Shown: piece after piece, positions 1 through 9,690 of the stretch
Layout: every line of letters starts with the position of its first letter
How positions within the stretch are numbered: the stretch's first letter is position 1
Source: Hemileia vastatrix
Taxonomy: Eukaryota > Basidiomycota > Pucciniomycetes > Pucciniales > Zaghouaniaceae
Assembly (NCBI GenBank): GCA_030280995.1
Contig: JASXTE010000012.1
Coordinates: 7,346,001-7,410,000, forward strand
Reading direction: 5' to 3'
DNA length: 64,000 bases
Made by a program: the position numbers and the translations under genes
Notes under the pieces: model-generated
What the model was told of the DNA's origin: nothing
The model's input: the letters and a program-made list of their open reading frames with translations, nothing else
Databases searched by the model: none

Positions 1-1016
1 CGCCTTACTTTAATTGGTAGGAGATCACTCAGTTTACCAGAAAAAATCTTGTTGTCCACAAAGAGATCCTTCTATTCAACTCTCTGTTGCACTGTGTTAT
101 TTTGGATCAAATGGAAATGGTACCACTTTAACCTTTCTTGAAAACCTCTTTCAGATTAGTCAAGGAACCATCCAACTTTATACAAAGTGTGTAATTACCA
201 CCATTCTTTCCCTTCAAGATAAACTTTTGACATGGCCCAATAAGAATGAACACTTAGAGAACTCTCTTGTGATGCAAGAAGAAGGGTTTCCTGGCTGCAT
301 TGGTTTTGTTGATGGTACCACCATACCATTACGTCAAAAACCTGCCAGAGATGGAAATAAATATTTTGATTGCAAAAGAAGGTTTTTCTTTTCAAATAAA
401 TGCTCAATTGAACTTCAAACTAATCTTTTCCTTTTTTTCCCTCAAGGTATTCTATTTCTCTTCAACTGGTTTGCAATATCAACAAGCAATTTATTACTTT
501 CCATGCTGGCTTCCCTGGGGCTTGTCATGATTCCTCAGTATTTCAACAAATGTCTATTTCTCAACAACCTCAATCTTTTTTTGATGAAAACCAATATCTT
601 CTTGCTGATTCAGCATATTCAAGTGGAAACTATGTCATCACAGCTTTTAGTGGTACTAGTGATGAAGAAAGTGAGAAATCTAGATTCAACAAAAATTTGG
701 CCAAATCTTGTGTTAGAATTGAGCATGAAATAGGGATACTGAAAGGCCAATTTTCTTCTCTAAGAGAAATTAGATAACAATTACGCAATGAAAAGGAAAT
801 GAAGTTCATGGTACATTGGATTACAACATGTCTCATTTTGCACAATCTTCTTGCAAATTTAAAGGATGGATGGAACAAACTTTATGAAGATGAAATTCCT
901 GACCCACCCCCTCCTATTGAATCTCATAATACTTCTTCATCCTCCTCCTCCCAAACCAATAAAATGCGTCCTAAAATACTACCAACCACCCTTTCTCATT
1001 TTAATGAGCTACATTA
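1..1016 (+). pseudogene. PIF/Harbinger DDE transposase (element D), 5' end outside window
   Basis: Transposase of the PIF/Harbinger (DDE_Tnp_4-like) superfamily. The reading frame is open from the left edge and passes the family block GCIGFVDGTTIPL, whose Asp is the first catalytic carboxylate. A gap at about 385-455, pyrimidine-rich and probably a small intron, separates this from the next block in another frame, with GACHDSSVF (second Asp) near 515-540 and LADSAYSSGNYVI near 600-635. The third acidic candidate lies in RIEHEIGILKGQ near 712-745. A TAG codon at about 775 and a frame change precede the helical C-terminal block WITTCLILHNLL. All three catalytic positions survive, unlike in copy C (54910). 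Homologous copies lie at 25100-26311 (minus) and 54910-56060 (plus). The protein would bind terminal repeats and cut DNA in the nucleus. The stops make this copy inactive. Confidence 0.85.
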
Positions 1017-1484
1017 ATGTTTTTGTAATTTTATTTTATCAATTATTATCAATTTTTTTTGTGTGCAATGAATTTGCCCAGTTTCCCAGTTTCATTTGTT
1101 TTGTACATCTACCCAGCCTGGAAATTGCATAACTTTTCAATGTTTCTGTCTCTCCCTGATAACTCATATTCTCTTCAAACTTCACTTACTTCAATTCCTA
1201 CAATTTCTGGTATATCTCATTCCATAAACTTAAAGGTATATCACTTTCTTCTTTTTTTTCTCTTAATTGCTGATTAAATTCTCTTTTTATTTTTATTTTT
1301 AATTTTTTTTGTTCCTATAATTTTGTATTTCTCTCCCAACCTTATTTGATTTTATTGATTAACTGACTTATGTTTTTTTCTCCTTTTTTCTTTTTTTTTG
1401 GTTCCACCTCTTTTCTAGCATTTCTAGGTGTTTTTGGTGATTTGGAACCTTTTTTTCTCCTTAAATTGCTTCAGAGTTGCACCA
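1017..1484. other. T-rich spacer in element D
   Basis: About 470 bp with a strong pyrimidine bias on the plus strand after the transposase. The short open frames reflect low complexity. I see no domain, RNA gene or clear repeat. Confidence 0.5.
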
Positions 1485-1840
1485 AATCAAATTGGAATAG
1501 TTTTCTAATCACTCCTACATTGTTTATGAGTCAATTGGTGGATTTTTTTTATTTTTTTTGGCAGTGGTTGTGGGCTGAATCAAATCAGTGGTATTTTCTA
1601 ATCATTCCTACATCATTTCCAAGTTGATTGGCAGCTTTTTTTGTTTTTTGGCTGAGTTCGTCTGCTGAATCAAATTGGTGGTGTTTTCTAATTGTTCCTA
1701 CATTGTTTCTGAGTCAATTGGCGGCTTTTTGTTTTTTGGAGGTGGCCATCTGCCAATCAAATCAGCAGTATTTTCTTATTGTTCCTACATTTTTTCTGAA
1801 TTGTTTTGGACTTTTTTTTCTGGTTTTTCTGGGTTTTTCT
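1485..1840 (+). repeat. Four-copy tandem repeat, 87-93 bp units
   Basis: Units start with AATCAAAT at about 1485, 1578, 1668 and 1755, so the spacings are 93, 90 and 87 bp, all multiples of three. One plus-strand frame is open across all four units except for a single TGA at 1625-1627. It encodes a repeated peptide of about 30 residues with the core FLIxPTxFxSQLxxF. No homologous family is recognised. It could be a decayed hydrophobic repeat protein or a minisatellite that is open by chance. Confidence 0.65.
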
Positions 1841-1989
1841 TTTGGTTTTACTTCAAAAGTATTGTGGACCTGTTTTGAATGATATTTTGGAAAAAAAAAC
1901 TTGTTTTAAATGTATGTAACTTCTATTCTGTACTGTGTTTCTTCAATTATGTTGATTTTTTTTCTTAGATAAAAATGAATGAAAATGAA

Positions 1990-2113
1990 AAAAAACTTCA
2001 TCTTCATCTTCACTTTCTTTTCTCACTTCACTATCTAGCTCTTCACTTTCTTCAATTTCTTCTTTGTCATCTTCTTCACTTTCCTCACTAACATCACACT
2101 CATCAAAAATAAA
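1990..2113 (-). other. Acidic coding-like stretch (unassigned)
   Basis: On the minus strand about 40 codons read without a stop as a Glu/Asp/Ser-rich segment (for example SEESEEDDKEEIEE). It lies between the element D transposase and the Tet-like gene, on the opposite strand. It may be an exon of an unrecognised protein or simple GAA/GAT-rich repeat DNA. No start codon, splice partner or family was found. Confidence 0.25.
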
Positions 2114-2270
2114 ATAAAACTTATTAAATCATATTCACTCCACCAAATCTTTTGAAAACAAAGATTCTATTAGAAGAAAAAAATTTTGTGAAAGTTTTTT
2201 TGGTTCTTTAACTGGTATCACCTTCTTCAAAATGACAGTTTAAAAAAAGAAAAAAAATTAACTAAAGAAG

Positions 2271-3190
2271 TTGTCTGAAAATAATAAGTTTTTGCCTCGT
2301 CCTGGATTGAATCAAGTAGTCCCTGTAGTTTCTAATGGTTTCAAACCACAATTCATTTTTGAAGTTCAGTCTTTTCAAGAAATTCAAAATGAAATGTTTC
2401 AAAAATTATCAGATCTCATTTTCAAATTATATCTAATAGATTTATCTTGTCAACCTTTAGAAAATAAAAATCTTTCTAGTGGTTATATGTTTGGGATTGG
2501 TTGGAGGCCTGGGTATGATGAGGTTTTTTAATTGGGTATTTATTTTTGATTTTTTTTGTGTAATTTTTTATCAATCCTGATTAATTTTTTCTCCGATAAT
2601 AATTTTTTTATAATTTATAGAAATATATTTGCTACTTAGAAAACTTAGTCTTAATGAAAGAAGACCTTAAAAGATGGGATTCTTTACAATCTTTTAATAA
2701 TTTTCTAGCTGGTCAATTAAAGAAACTTTGTATACCAGCATTTTAATCTAGTAATGAACTTGCTAAGAAATTTGGAATACCTAATTGGACTGAAGCAGAA
2801 TGGATTCAACTTAAAAATAAAAATATTTTTGCTTCTAATGTTTTAATAATGTTTGGTGGATTTCATAATAAAATTCAATGCAACAATAATGATTTTAATT
2901 ATCTTAATTATGGAATATTCTCATACATTGATCCCAAAACTGGAAGACTGATCCCTTATCCTTCTCCCACTATCAAAGTACATGGTCTCTACTTTTCAGA
3001 TCATCAAGCAATTATTGATTTTTGAACTGGAAATGGTATTTTAGAAAAAATTTGGCATTTTTTCCAATCATCATCATCAAACAACTAAGGCTCCTCCAGG
3101 TTTAGAATCATGTGAAGGTTTCACCCACTTTGGTTGTTCTTTTCAGATCATTAGAATTTTGATAAATAGGATCAAAAAGGTAAGAAAAGA
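2271..3190 (+). pseudogene. Tet/JBP-like 2OG-Fe(II) oxygenase-domain gene, HxD lost (element D)
   Basis: This resembles the expanded Tet-like 2OG-Fe(II) oxygenase-domain proteins of rust fungi, known in basidiomycetes as transposon-associated TET/JBP relatives. Exon 1 (2271-about 2519) ends in GIGWRPGYDE. A GT...AG gap runs to about 2620. Exon 2 reads YLENLVLMKEDLKRW and then the core NYGIFSYIDPKTG, IKVHGLYFSDH and, after a frameshift near 3085, KAPPGLESCEGFTHFG. There are in-frame stops near 2745 (TAA) and 3023 (TGA). Where active members have an HxD iron site, this copy reads QCN, and the distal His appears replaced. It shares this state with the copy at 7913-8227. The active family oxidises 5-methylcytosine. 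This copy should be inactive. Family assignment rests on motif memory, so confidence is moderate. Confidence 0.6.
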
Positions 3191-3525
3191 AGGTAATTTA
3201 AAGTGAAAAACATTAGATAGAAAAACAAAGTATGGGGTCTAAAATATATTGTCAAGTTTTATTTTTATTTCATTAATTGATATTTAAAAATTCATATATA
3301 TTAATCTACTTACTTAAATTAATGAGCCTGTTCCAACCTTGCTTTCATGTAAATTGTAATCATGAAAATTTTTGTTTTCATGGGGTTCATATATACACAT
3401 GTTGTATGATTTCATTGGCCTTGGTCACACTCGATTTCATGCACATTGATATATGAATTGTCATTAATTTAACTTTGTTTATTAACATATATGATTTTTT
3501 TGTATTAATTTATGTAATGAGCATA
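3191..3525. other. AT-rich 3' flank of the Tet-like gene
   Basis: AT-rich spacer between the degenerate Tet-like gene and the hairpin pair. No gene or repeat seen. Confidence 0.4.
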
Positions 3526-3657
3526 AAATTTGGCAATCTAGACCCCTACTTAAGTAAAAAGAAGGGGGGGGTATTGCCAATTTTTTTTTGACATTAAAAT
3601 TTTGGCAATCCCTACCCCCTATTATAGTAAAATTTAGGGGAGGGTATTGCCAAAATT
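3526..3657. repeat. Twin G/C-armed hairpins (element D)
   Basis: Two adjacent imperfect palindromes, 3526-3584 and 3596-3657. Each has an arm reading TTTGGCAATC-CTACCCC, an AT-rich loop and the return arm GGGG-GGGTATTGCCAA. They lie between the 3' end of the plus-strand Tet-like gene and the 3' end of the minus-strand Myb-like gene. The same pair occupies the equivalent place in element A (7373-7525). They could be bidirectional terminators, small nested MITEs, or part of transposition or silencing. The function is not known. Confidence 0.7.
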
Positions 3658-3904
3658 ATAAATTAGAAAAAAAAATTATGAATTTATGTATCTTGTGGAT
3701 TTAATGAACCCTTATAAAATGCCTATTATGGAAAATTATTAAATTTACCATGCATATCATGCATACTCAAAATCTATAAAGTATTAAAGTTTCAAATCAT
3801 TTGCCAAAAAACAAAAAGTTAATATCATTTACGTTTCAACTTGCCAAAATCTTGAATTTTTTAAATGAGTACCTCATCTAGTATGGACCAAAGTACTTTA
3901 AGAT

Positions 3905-4463
3905 GCAATGATGGGTTCATCCACCTCAGGATCAGAATGTAAGGCAGGTTTTTCAAGTTCAGGAGAGTTAAGTAAAGAATCTAAAGGTAAATCTTCTTCA
4001 TCAGTATTTGGATCACATGGTTTAGGTGCTTGCGGTTTGTACAAGGGATTGACATTGTGTCTTTGTTTAAAGAGTTAATCCATTTGATGATAAAGAGGAC
4101 ACATAGCTTTGAGTTCTTCAGATATAGAAGTTATACCTTGTTTCTTGTCATCTTCTGTCACTCCAAATCCAGTTGAAGAAGAAGCCATCTTTGCCTTCTT
4201 ATATTTACCTTGATAATTTTTAAATTTTTCTCTCATTTGCTTTATTGAAAATCCATCTTACCTTTATTTTTGGACTTTAATTTGAGTGCCATTTGATTAT
4301 AACCACTTAATTTGGAGGCAGGTGGAGGACCAACTTGGGTAGCCTTTTTACAAACAAAGCACACTTCAAAATTTTATTTAATTTTTATCCAGTTAATTAA
4401 CATCTGAAGATCATCTGGCTTTAATTGAGTAAATTTTTGTGAAGTAGCTTTTCAACAAGGCAT
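3905..4463 (-). pseudogene. Myb/SANT-like Harbinger accessory protein (element D)
   Basis: The minus frame starts at an ATG (4463-4461) reading MPC followed by a TGA. It then gives the block LMLINWIKIK / PPASKLSGYNQMAL typical of the Myb/SANT-like protein encoded beside Harbinger transposases, then (after frame changes) GKYKKAKMASSSTGFGVT and LKAMCPLYHQMD. The gene is homologous to copies at 5692-7047 and 58686-60043. Such proteins bind the transposon ends and escort the transposase. It runs convergently to the Tet-like gene. At least three stops or frameshifts make it a pseudogene. This copy is the most diverged of the three. Confidence 0.7.
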
Positions 4464-4976
4464 GGTGAAAAAGAACTATAAAAAAAATATTTTTCAGTGA
4501 AAAAATAAATGTTTGATGAAGAATTAAAAAAACCCAAACAAGTTTATGTATGGACTTAAAATGATAGCCTTAAATAAAGATAAGAAGTTTAGAGAATAGA
4601 AAATTGAACTGGAAGTGTTGATAAACTTACTGGGGTAAAATGGATAAAAATTAGTATCGGAGAAGTGGGAGGGAAAAGATGTGATATGTGATGTACAGGG
4701 AGGATCTATGTATAGGTGGGTATAGGTGGGCTGATCTGCGGTTTGAAAAATTTGCAAAAAGTGGTAGGGAAAATATGTGATATTTGGTGGATTGGTGGGT
4801 ATATTTATAGGTGGGCTGACCTGTGGTTTGAAAAATTTACACTAAAGTGAAACATATTCGACCCCAATTTTGAGACAACAGATACCAAATCAGCCATCTT
4901 TCATGGCATGTTTGTATGGCGTTTTTCAGATGAAATCTGCTAGGCGTATTTGGTAATGTTTGAGACCCACTAATGA
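4464..4976. other. Spacer with imperfect direct repeat
   Basis: No gene recognised. Around 4660-4845 a segment containing GGTGGGCTGA and GGTTTGAAAAATTT occurs twice in direct orientation, roughly 100 bp apart. The Myb-side terminus of element D should lie here by analogy with elements A and C (about 306 bp upstream of the Myb start), but no terminus like theirs is visible. Confidence 0.4.
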
Positions 4977-5118
4977 CTTATCTGGAGAGATGAGATGAGA
5001 AAATAAGTGAAACCAAATTATTTGAGGGATGTTTTAGGAGAGGAGGAAACAGATATGAGGAATGAATGAAAAAAATAAATAGTGAAAAATTATTTGATTG
5101 CTAAAAATATGTGATTTC
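4977..5118 (-). mobile_element. Harbinger B, fragment left of the copia insertion
   Basis: Collinear with 9181-9318 of Harbinger A (shared blocks AGATGAGATGA, GAAACCAAATT and AATATGTGATTTC). At ATTTC (5114-5118) it is interrupted by the copia LTR, and the homology resumes at 24942-24946 (CTTTC) with ATGTTGAGCTGGTG. This is the target of the copia insertion. Confidence 0.75.
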
Positions 5119-5381
5119 TATATAACAGCAAGCCTTTTAGGAGGATTCAGAAGTCCAAGTAAGCAATAGCACAACAAGAGATCAAGGATTCAGATCTAGT
5201 CACCTGCAGTGGAAAAAAGTTAACTGATATGATTTACAAATAGGACAAAAGACAACACAAGTATACTATGGTAAATGAAAAATAAAGTAAAGTACCTTTT
5301 AGGAGGATTCAGAAGTCCAAGTAATAAATAGCACAACAAGAGCTCAAGGATTCAGATCTAGTCACCTAAAAAATAAGAGGA
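5119..5381 (-). repeat. Copia 3' LTR, part 1 (split by Harbinger A)
   Basis: Matches 24345-24609 of the 5' LTR almost base for base, including an internal two-copy duplication of about 162 bp (CCTTTTAGGAGGATTCAG at 5133, repeated at 5295). The other half of this LTR is at 10165-10496. Confidence 0.88.
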
Positions 5382-5691
5382 GACTAGGGGTATTAATGTT
5401 GAACAATCCACAATTAAATTAATTGCTGATAGAAATCATTATACCCCAATTATCTCCCACAATAATTTTTGCTAATAATTGGGTTATTAGACCTTTTAAA
5501 TGTCAATGTTCACCTCTATCCGACATTTTTATCTTCAATTTTTCATAACCACATCTTGGACAGCTTTCTGGATATCCCAAGCTTCCTACCTTGCTGCACA
5601 CTCCCATCCTTTCTATTCATTCTATCTGCTCAGAACCACTTCCCATCTCATCTGTTTTTCTCTTTTCCTTTTCATCTTAAAATATCTCAGC

Positions 5692-7047
5692 ATTCCTTGT
5701 TGTCATAGACCTTCTCAAAGGCAGGCTTCCATCAGTTGTTCATCAAATCCCATTACTCCCTCTTTCCCCCACTCAGCTGAGAAATCAAAGATTTTTCAAC
5801 TAAAAAAAAATTATCATCTCATACTTATCAACTGGCTAAAAATAAAAACTAATTATGATTCTTGTTTTGGTACTAAGAATGCAACTAAATTAGGACAGCC
5901 CCTTGCATCAAAATTCATTGGCTATCTTCTAATGGCCAATTAATTAAGAAAAAAGACAAAGGGAAGGATTGATATTTTGGATAAACAGATGTCTGAAAGT
6001 TTCAAGCATTACTGAACCAAATACAAGAAGGCAAAGACACTTTCATTTTCTACTTGTTTTGGTATTACTGAAATTGATATAAGTAAGGGCATAAAATCCA
6101 TAGATGATAAACTTGAATCTCTATGTCAATACCTTAAAGAGATGGATGCTATTTTTGGAGAGCAAGCTGATTTTAATCCAGCAAACATGTTGGATGGTGA
6201 AGACTCTATCTCCAAATGTGATATTGAAGCAAATCTTTTTCCTTCTTCTTTTACTCAAGCCTTCCCTCATTAAACTTCCACAAATCAAGATATCTTTTCA
6301 ATAGATTCTTATGGCAATATAAATAAACCTGATCTAACTCAAGTATGTTTTTATTTCTTGTCTAGTTGTTTTATTTTTTTTATTTCTAAAAAGGCTAATG
6401 AATGAATCAAGGATCCTCAAACAAGTGAGTCTGATTCTAGCATAAATGATGTAGAGGAAAATGTTACCTCCAAAAAAAAGCAAAGAACATCAACTACTTT
6501 GAATTTCAAAAGTCAAAGAAATAAAAACAGAGATAGTTTTTCCCAAACCCCTTTTTCTTCCATTGATGATTTTCTGGAAAAAAGTGAATCTGGTAAGTGA
6601 TAGTATACCTCTTAATAATTAAGTGATTATTTTTTCCTTTAGTTAATATTCCTTTTCACTATAGGTAAATTTGAAGTTGCAAGAGATACTCTCAACTTTC
6701 AAAAGAAACAATACAAGCCCTCTTTACAAAGGGATGATAGGGCACAATACTTGGAGGAGAAGAAATTTGAGCTTTCTTTACAGAGGGATGAAAGGGTACA
6801 AGACTTGAAGGAGAAGAAATTTAAGCTTTCTTTAAAGAGGGATGAGAGGGCACATGAATTGGAGGAGAAGAAATTTGAGATAAAGAAAGAGGGGAAGGCT
6901 CTTGAGTAAAATTTCCTATTTGATCAAATGAGACTCAAGTATCAACTTGAGGATGGTTCAAAAAAGAAAGATTTCTTGAGAGAATGTGTTAAAGCTAATA
7001 AATCTATTGAGGAAATTGAATGCTTTATGAAAATGTTTGATAACTAG
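5692..7047 (+). pseudogene. Myb/SANT-like Harbinger accessory protein (element A)
   Basis: Homologue of the protein at 58686-60043. The codon aligned with the start Met of copies C and D is ATT here (5692-5694), so the start is lost. The conserved N-terminal block LILINWLKIKTNYDSCFG and PLASKFIGYLLMAN (to 5940) resembles a Myb/SANT-like DNA-binding domain. Then come KYKKAKTLSFST and an acidic-polar middle. Two introns are shared with copy C: GTATGT...AAAAAG (about 6343-6394) and GTAAGT...CTATAG (about 6594-6665). The C-terminus has three 18-residue charged repeats (6721-6882) that look like a coiled coil, then FDQMRLKYQLEDGSKKK and a stop at 7047. Stops near 5941, 6014 and 6272 inactivate it. 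Confidence 0.75.
6721..6882 (+). repeat. Three 54-bp in-frame repeats in the Myb-like gene (A)
   Basis: Units 6721-6774, 6775-6828 and 6829-6882 each encode an 18-residue segment of the type SLQRDERxxxLEEKKFEL. The same number and length of units occurs in copy C at 58852-59013, so the array predates the split of the copies. It is predicted to be an alpha-helical charged rod. Confidence 0.85.
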
Positions 7048-7372
7048 TTTTTTTATTTCATTTAGAAAGTTTTTTTGATAGAATGCATTAAAGCTAATAA
7101 TCAATCCTCAGCACACACTCCTCACTAAGATATGAAACATTTTGTAGAAACATTTTAGATTATTTGTTTGTTTGGTTAAATAAATTTTGTTTAATTTCTT
7201 TTTGGTGATAATTTCATATGTGCTGACTTTTTAATGGTCTTGATTCTAGATGATTTTTTTTTGCAAAAATTTGTAAAACCCATACATTTTTTCTTCTTTA
7301 GATTCAAATAATTAAATTTACTTTTCTAAATACAGCTAAGTCAACAAAACTATATATCTTTTTTAAAAAATT
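7048..7372. other. AT-rich spacer after the Myb-like gene (A)
   Basis: About 325 bp, AT-rich. It includes a partial echo of the preceding coding tail (AATGCATTAAAGCTAATAA near 7081). No gene seen. Confidence 0.4.
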
Positions 7373-7525
7373 TGAAATACCCTCCCCTGCATTTTATTGA
7401 AGCAAGGGGTGGGGTGGGTATCACCAAAATTTTTCCAAGTCATCAATTTCACTTATCAGATTTGAAACTTTGGCAATACCCTCCCCTGAATTTTATTGAA
7501 GTAAGGGGTTAGAATCACCAAAATT
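7373..7525. repeat. Twin G/C-armed hairpins (element A)
   Basis: Two imperfect palindromes, about 7373-7430 and 7468-7525. Both contain ACCCTCCCCTG, an ATTTTATTGAAG loop and a GGGG...ATCACCAAAA return arm. They lie between the Myb-like gene and the oppositely oriented Tet-like gene, as in element D (3526-3657). Confidence 0.7.
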
Positions 7526-7912
7526 TAATATAAATACATAAATTAATATATAAACAACTAATATATATCAATTTCCCTAGTTTTAAAGTAATGACAATTC
7601 TTCTAGCCAAAATGTGGATACATCTAGAAACAAATGATTGGGACTTTCCACAAGTGTAGGCTGAGGAACCTCATGAAAAAAATAAATGTTGTCATCATTA
7701 CCATTTATACAACACAGGATCATTTTCCCATTACTTTATTTTAGGAATTTGAAATATAAGAGTTATTTATAAATTTTTTTTGAAAAAATAAAAAATATTT
7801 GATGACTCTACTCATCCCCATACTTTTTTGATCTACATCAAGTTTCTATATATCTGTTAAATTTAACTTCTTTTTTTACCTTGTTTATTTTGTGGATTAA
7901 GTTTTGACTGAT
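7526..7912. other. AT-rich spacer before the Tet-like 3' end (A)
   Basis: No gene or repeat recognised between the hairpin pair and the 3' end of the minus-strand Tet-like fragment. Confidence 0.4.
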
Positions 7913-8227
7913 TTAAAAAAAACATTTAAAATGTGTGAACTCTTGACAAGATTCCAAGCCAGGTGGAGCTTTGTTCATTTGGTTATGATCCTGAGAAGAG
8001 TTCCAAATAGTTTCAATGATTCCAGTTCCAAATCCAAAATTGATTATACAGTTGTGATCCAGAAAGTATAACCCATGAACTTTTATTTTTGCTGGGGAAG
8101 GAATAGGTTCTCCTGTAATAGGATTAATATAAGAGAAAATCCCCAAAGTAAGATAATTGGCTTCATTCTTATAAGTATAAATCTTGTTATGATAACCAGA
8201 ATGTAATTCTTTCAAGAAATTGGCCAA
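7913..8227 (-). pseudogene. Tet/JBP-like oxygenase C-terminal half, HxD lost (element A)
   Basis: About 104 codons without a stop, homologous to the element D gene. Shared blocks are LGIFSYINPITGEPIP, KIKVHGLYFLDH, the FG-x-GTGIIETIW segment and NKAPPGLESCQEFTHF. The position that holds HxD in active Tet/JBP-like oxygenases reads YTY, and the distal His position reads Asn. The N-terminal exons seen in element D are not recognisable upstream, so this is a 5'-truncated copy. It runs convergently to the Myb-like gene at 5692-7047. The frame has stayed open in this half even though the iron site is gone. Confidence 0.6.
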
Positions 8228-8347
8228 GAAATAATTGAGTGATCCTAAGCTTTGGAAGATAAAATACTAGATAATCATTAGATAAGAGTTTCAGAAGCCT
8301 TATTCTCTAATTATGCAATATAAAAACTTGAAATAAATTATGTGATA

Positions 8348-8701
8348 TTTGGAAAAAAAGGCTCAACTATAAAGGTCAATATCTCAGCAACCAATGAACC
8401 AAATCAAAATCTGTTTATGGTAAATGAAGGATAAGCTTCATGAGAATCTTCAGTTAAAGGTAATGTGATTTAAATAAACATAGCCCTAATTTGTTACATA
8501 AAAACATGAAATAAAAAAATTAAATTTGGAAAAAAAGTCTCAACCTTAAAGGTCAATATCTCAGCAACCACTGAATCAAATTAAATCTGTTTTCAGGAAA
8601 AGAAAGTTAGCCCTCCAAAGAGTCTTCAGTTAAAAGGACATTAGATTTGAATAAATCTAACCCTAATTCCAAGTCATATTTTCAAAATTTTACAAAAACT
8701 T
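8348..8701. repeat. Direct duplication, period 177 bp (element A)
   Basis: Two head-to-tail copies starting at TTTGGAAAAAAAG (8348 and 8525), each with the block AAGGTCAATATCTCAGCAAC. Divergence is moderate. Function unknown. The sequence is non-coding in all frames I read. Confidence 0.7.
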
Positions 8702-9300
8702 GAAAAGTGGTAATGGAGATGAGAACAAGAGGAGTTTAATAAGTTCACAGTTATCAAGATAAGAGTTATACATATATTTAAGTATGAAATTTTCATAGAA
8801 GGAATAAGATATCATATAGGCATGGAAAAAAAGGAGATGAGACTCACCTTTATTGAAAAATAGGAAAAATAGAGTGAGAAAGATTGATGTTGTAATTTGG
8901 GAGAAATTGAATATTCATTAAGTGAAATGCATAAAGAATGTGCGATGTATGTGCTTTAATGACATGGAGCCAAAAAAAAGTGAAATAGGGGAAAGGAGGG
9001 ATGAAGAGTAGGATGATAGAGCTAAAAACAAAAGTAAAGAGGGAGAGAAAAAAAGGTTAATTTTACCATTGAAATTAAAAATAACCACTTACAAAAAAAA
9101 ATTCAGATACAAAAAATAAAAAAACAGAAAAAAAAATTATAATTAGCAATCAAAAAATCAAAAAAAGGATAAAATAACTTACCTGGACAGATGAGATGAA
9201 AAAATAAATGAAACCAAATTGTTTGAGGGATGATGGAGGAGAAGAGGAAAAGGGTATGAGGGATAAATGAAAAAAAAGAAACAGTGAAAAATTATGCAAT
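8702..9300. other. Purine-rich spacer (element A)
   Basis: A/G-rich on the plus strand. Near 9178 the minus strand has a splice-donor-like CAGGTAAGTTATT. No gene was recognised. Confidence 0.4.
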
Positions 9301-9368
9301 TGCAGAAAATATGTGATTTCATGTTGAGGTGGTGATTGAAAACAAATGAGATATCCAAAATATAAAAT

Positions 9369-9690
9369 TCAGTGTAAATTCAAAATAAAAATGAATATGC
9401 AAAATAAAAACACCAAACCAAGTGAATAAAAACAGAAACTGAACATTTGGAGAGTATGAAAAAAATTAAAAGGGTTGTGTTTCAAAATGTTGGAAGGTTG
9501 TTGGCATAATGACAGAGTGTATGCTGGTGGAAAGAATGTTTTGTGATGCAAGGGAGGGGAGAGCTGATGCAGGTCTGTGATCCTCTTCTTCTTAAAGATT
9601 ATTGAAAAGAAAGATAAGCTAAAGTGTCTTCCAAACCAGAGTCAGAGTCAGAGTCAGCAGCTAAAACTAAAGTGATAGCATTTGTAGCTG
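9369..9690 (-). pseudogene. Harbinger transposase remnant with core deletion (element A)
   Basis: Minus-strand sequence matches both ends of the transposase of element B: the 3' part (about 9369-9598, compare 25007-25228) and the 5' part (about 9605-9690, DSDSGLEDTLAY, compare 26225-26311). About 1 kb holding all catalytic residues is missing between them, with the junction near 9598-9605. The codon equivalent to the start ATG of copies B and C is also changed. Confidence 0.75.

Noticed and set aside
3526..3657. Reading the twin hairpins as a CRISPR-like or phage-type array
   Set aside because: Only two palindromic units without spacers, in a eukaryotic transposon.
4524..4757. Minus-strand frame of 77 codons
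   Set aside because: Ser/Phe/Tyr-rich, lies over an imperfect direct repeat, no family match.
5469..5708. Plus-strand frame of 79 codons at the Myb-side end of Harbinger A, with a counterpart at 60027-60266
   Set aside because: It overlaps the terminal repeat region and the true Myb-like frame. It is present in both copies because the DNA is conserved; the Myb frame carries the recognisable domain.
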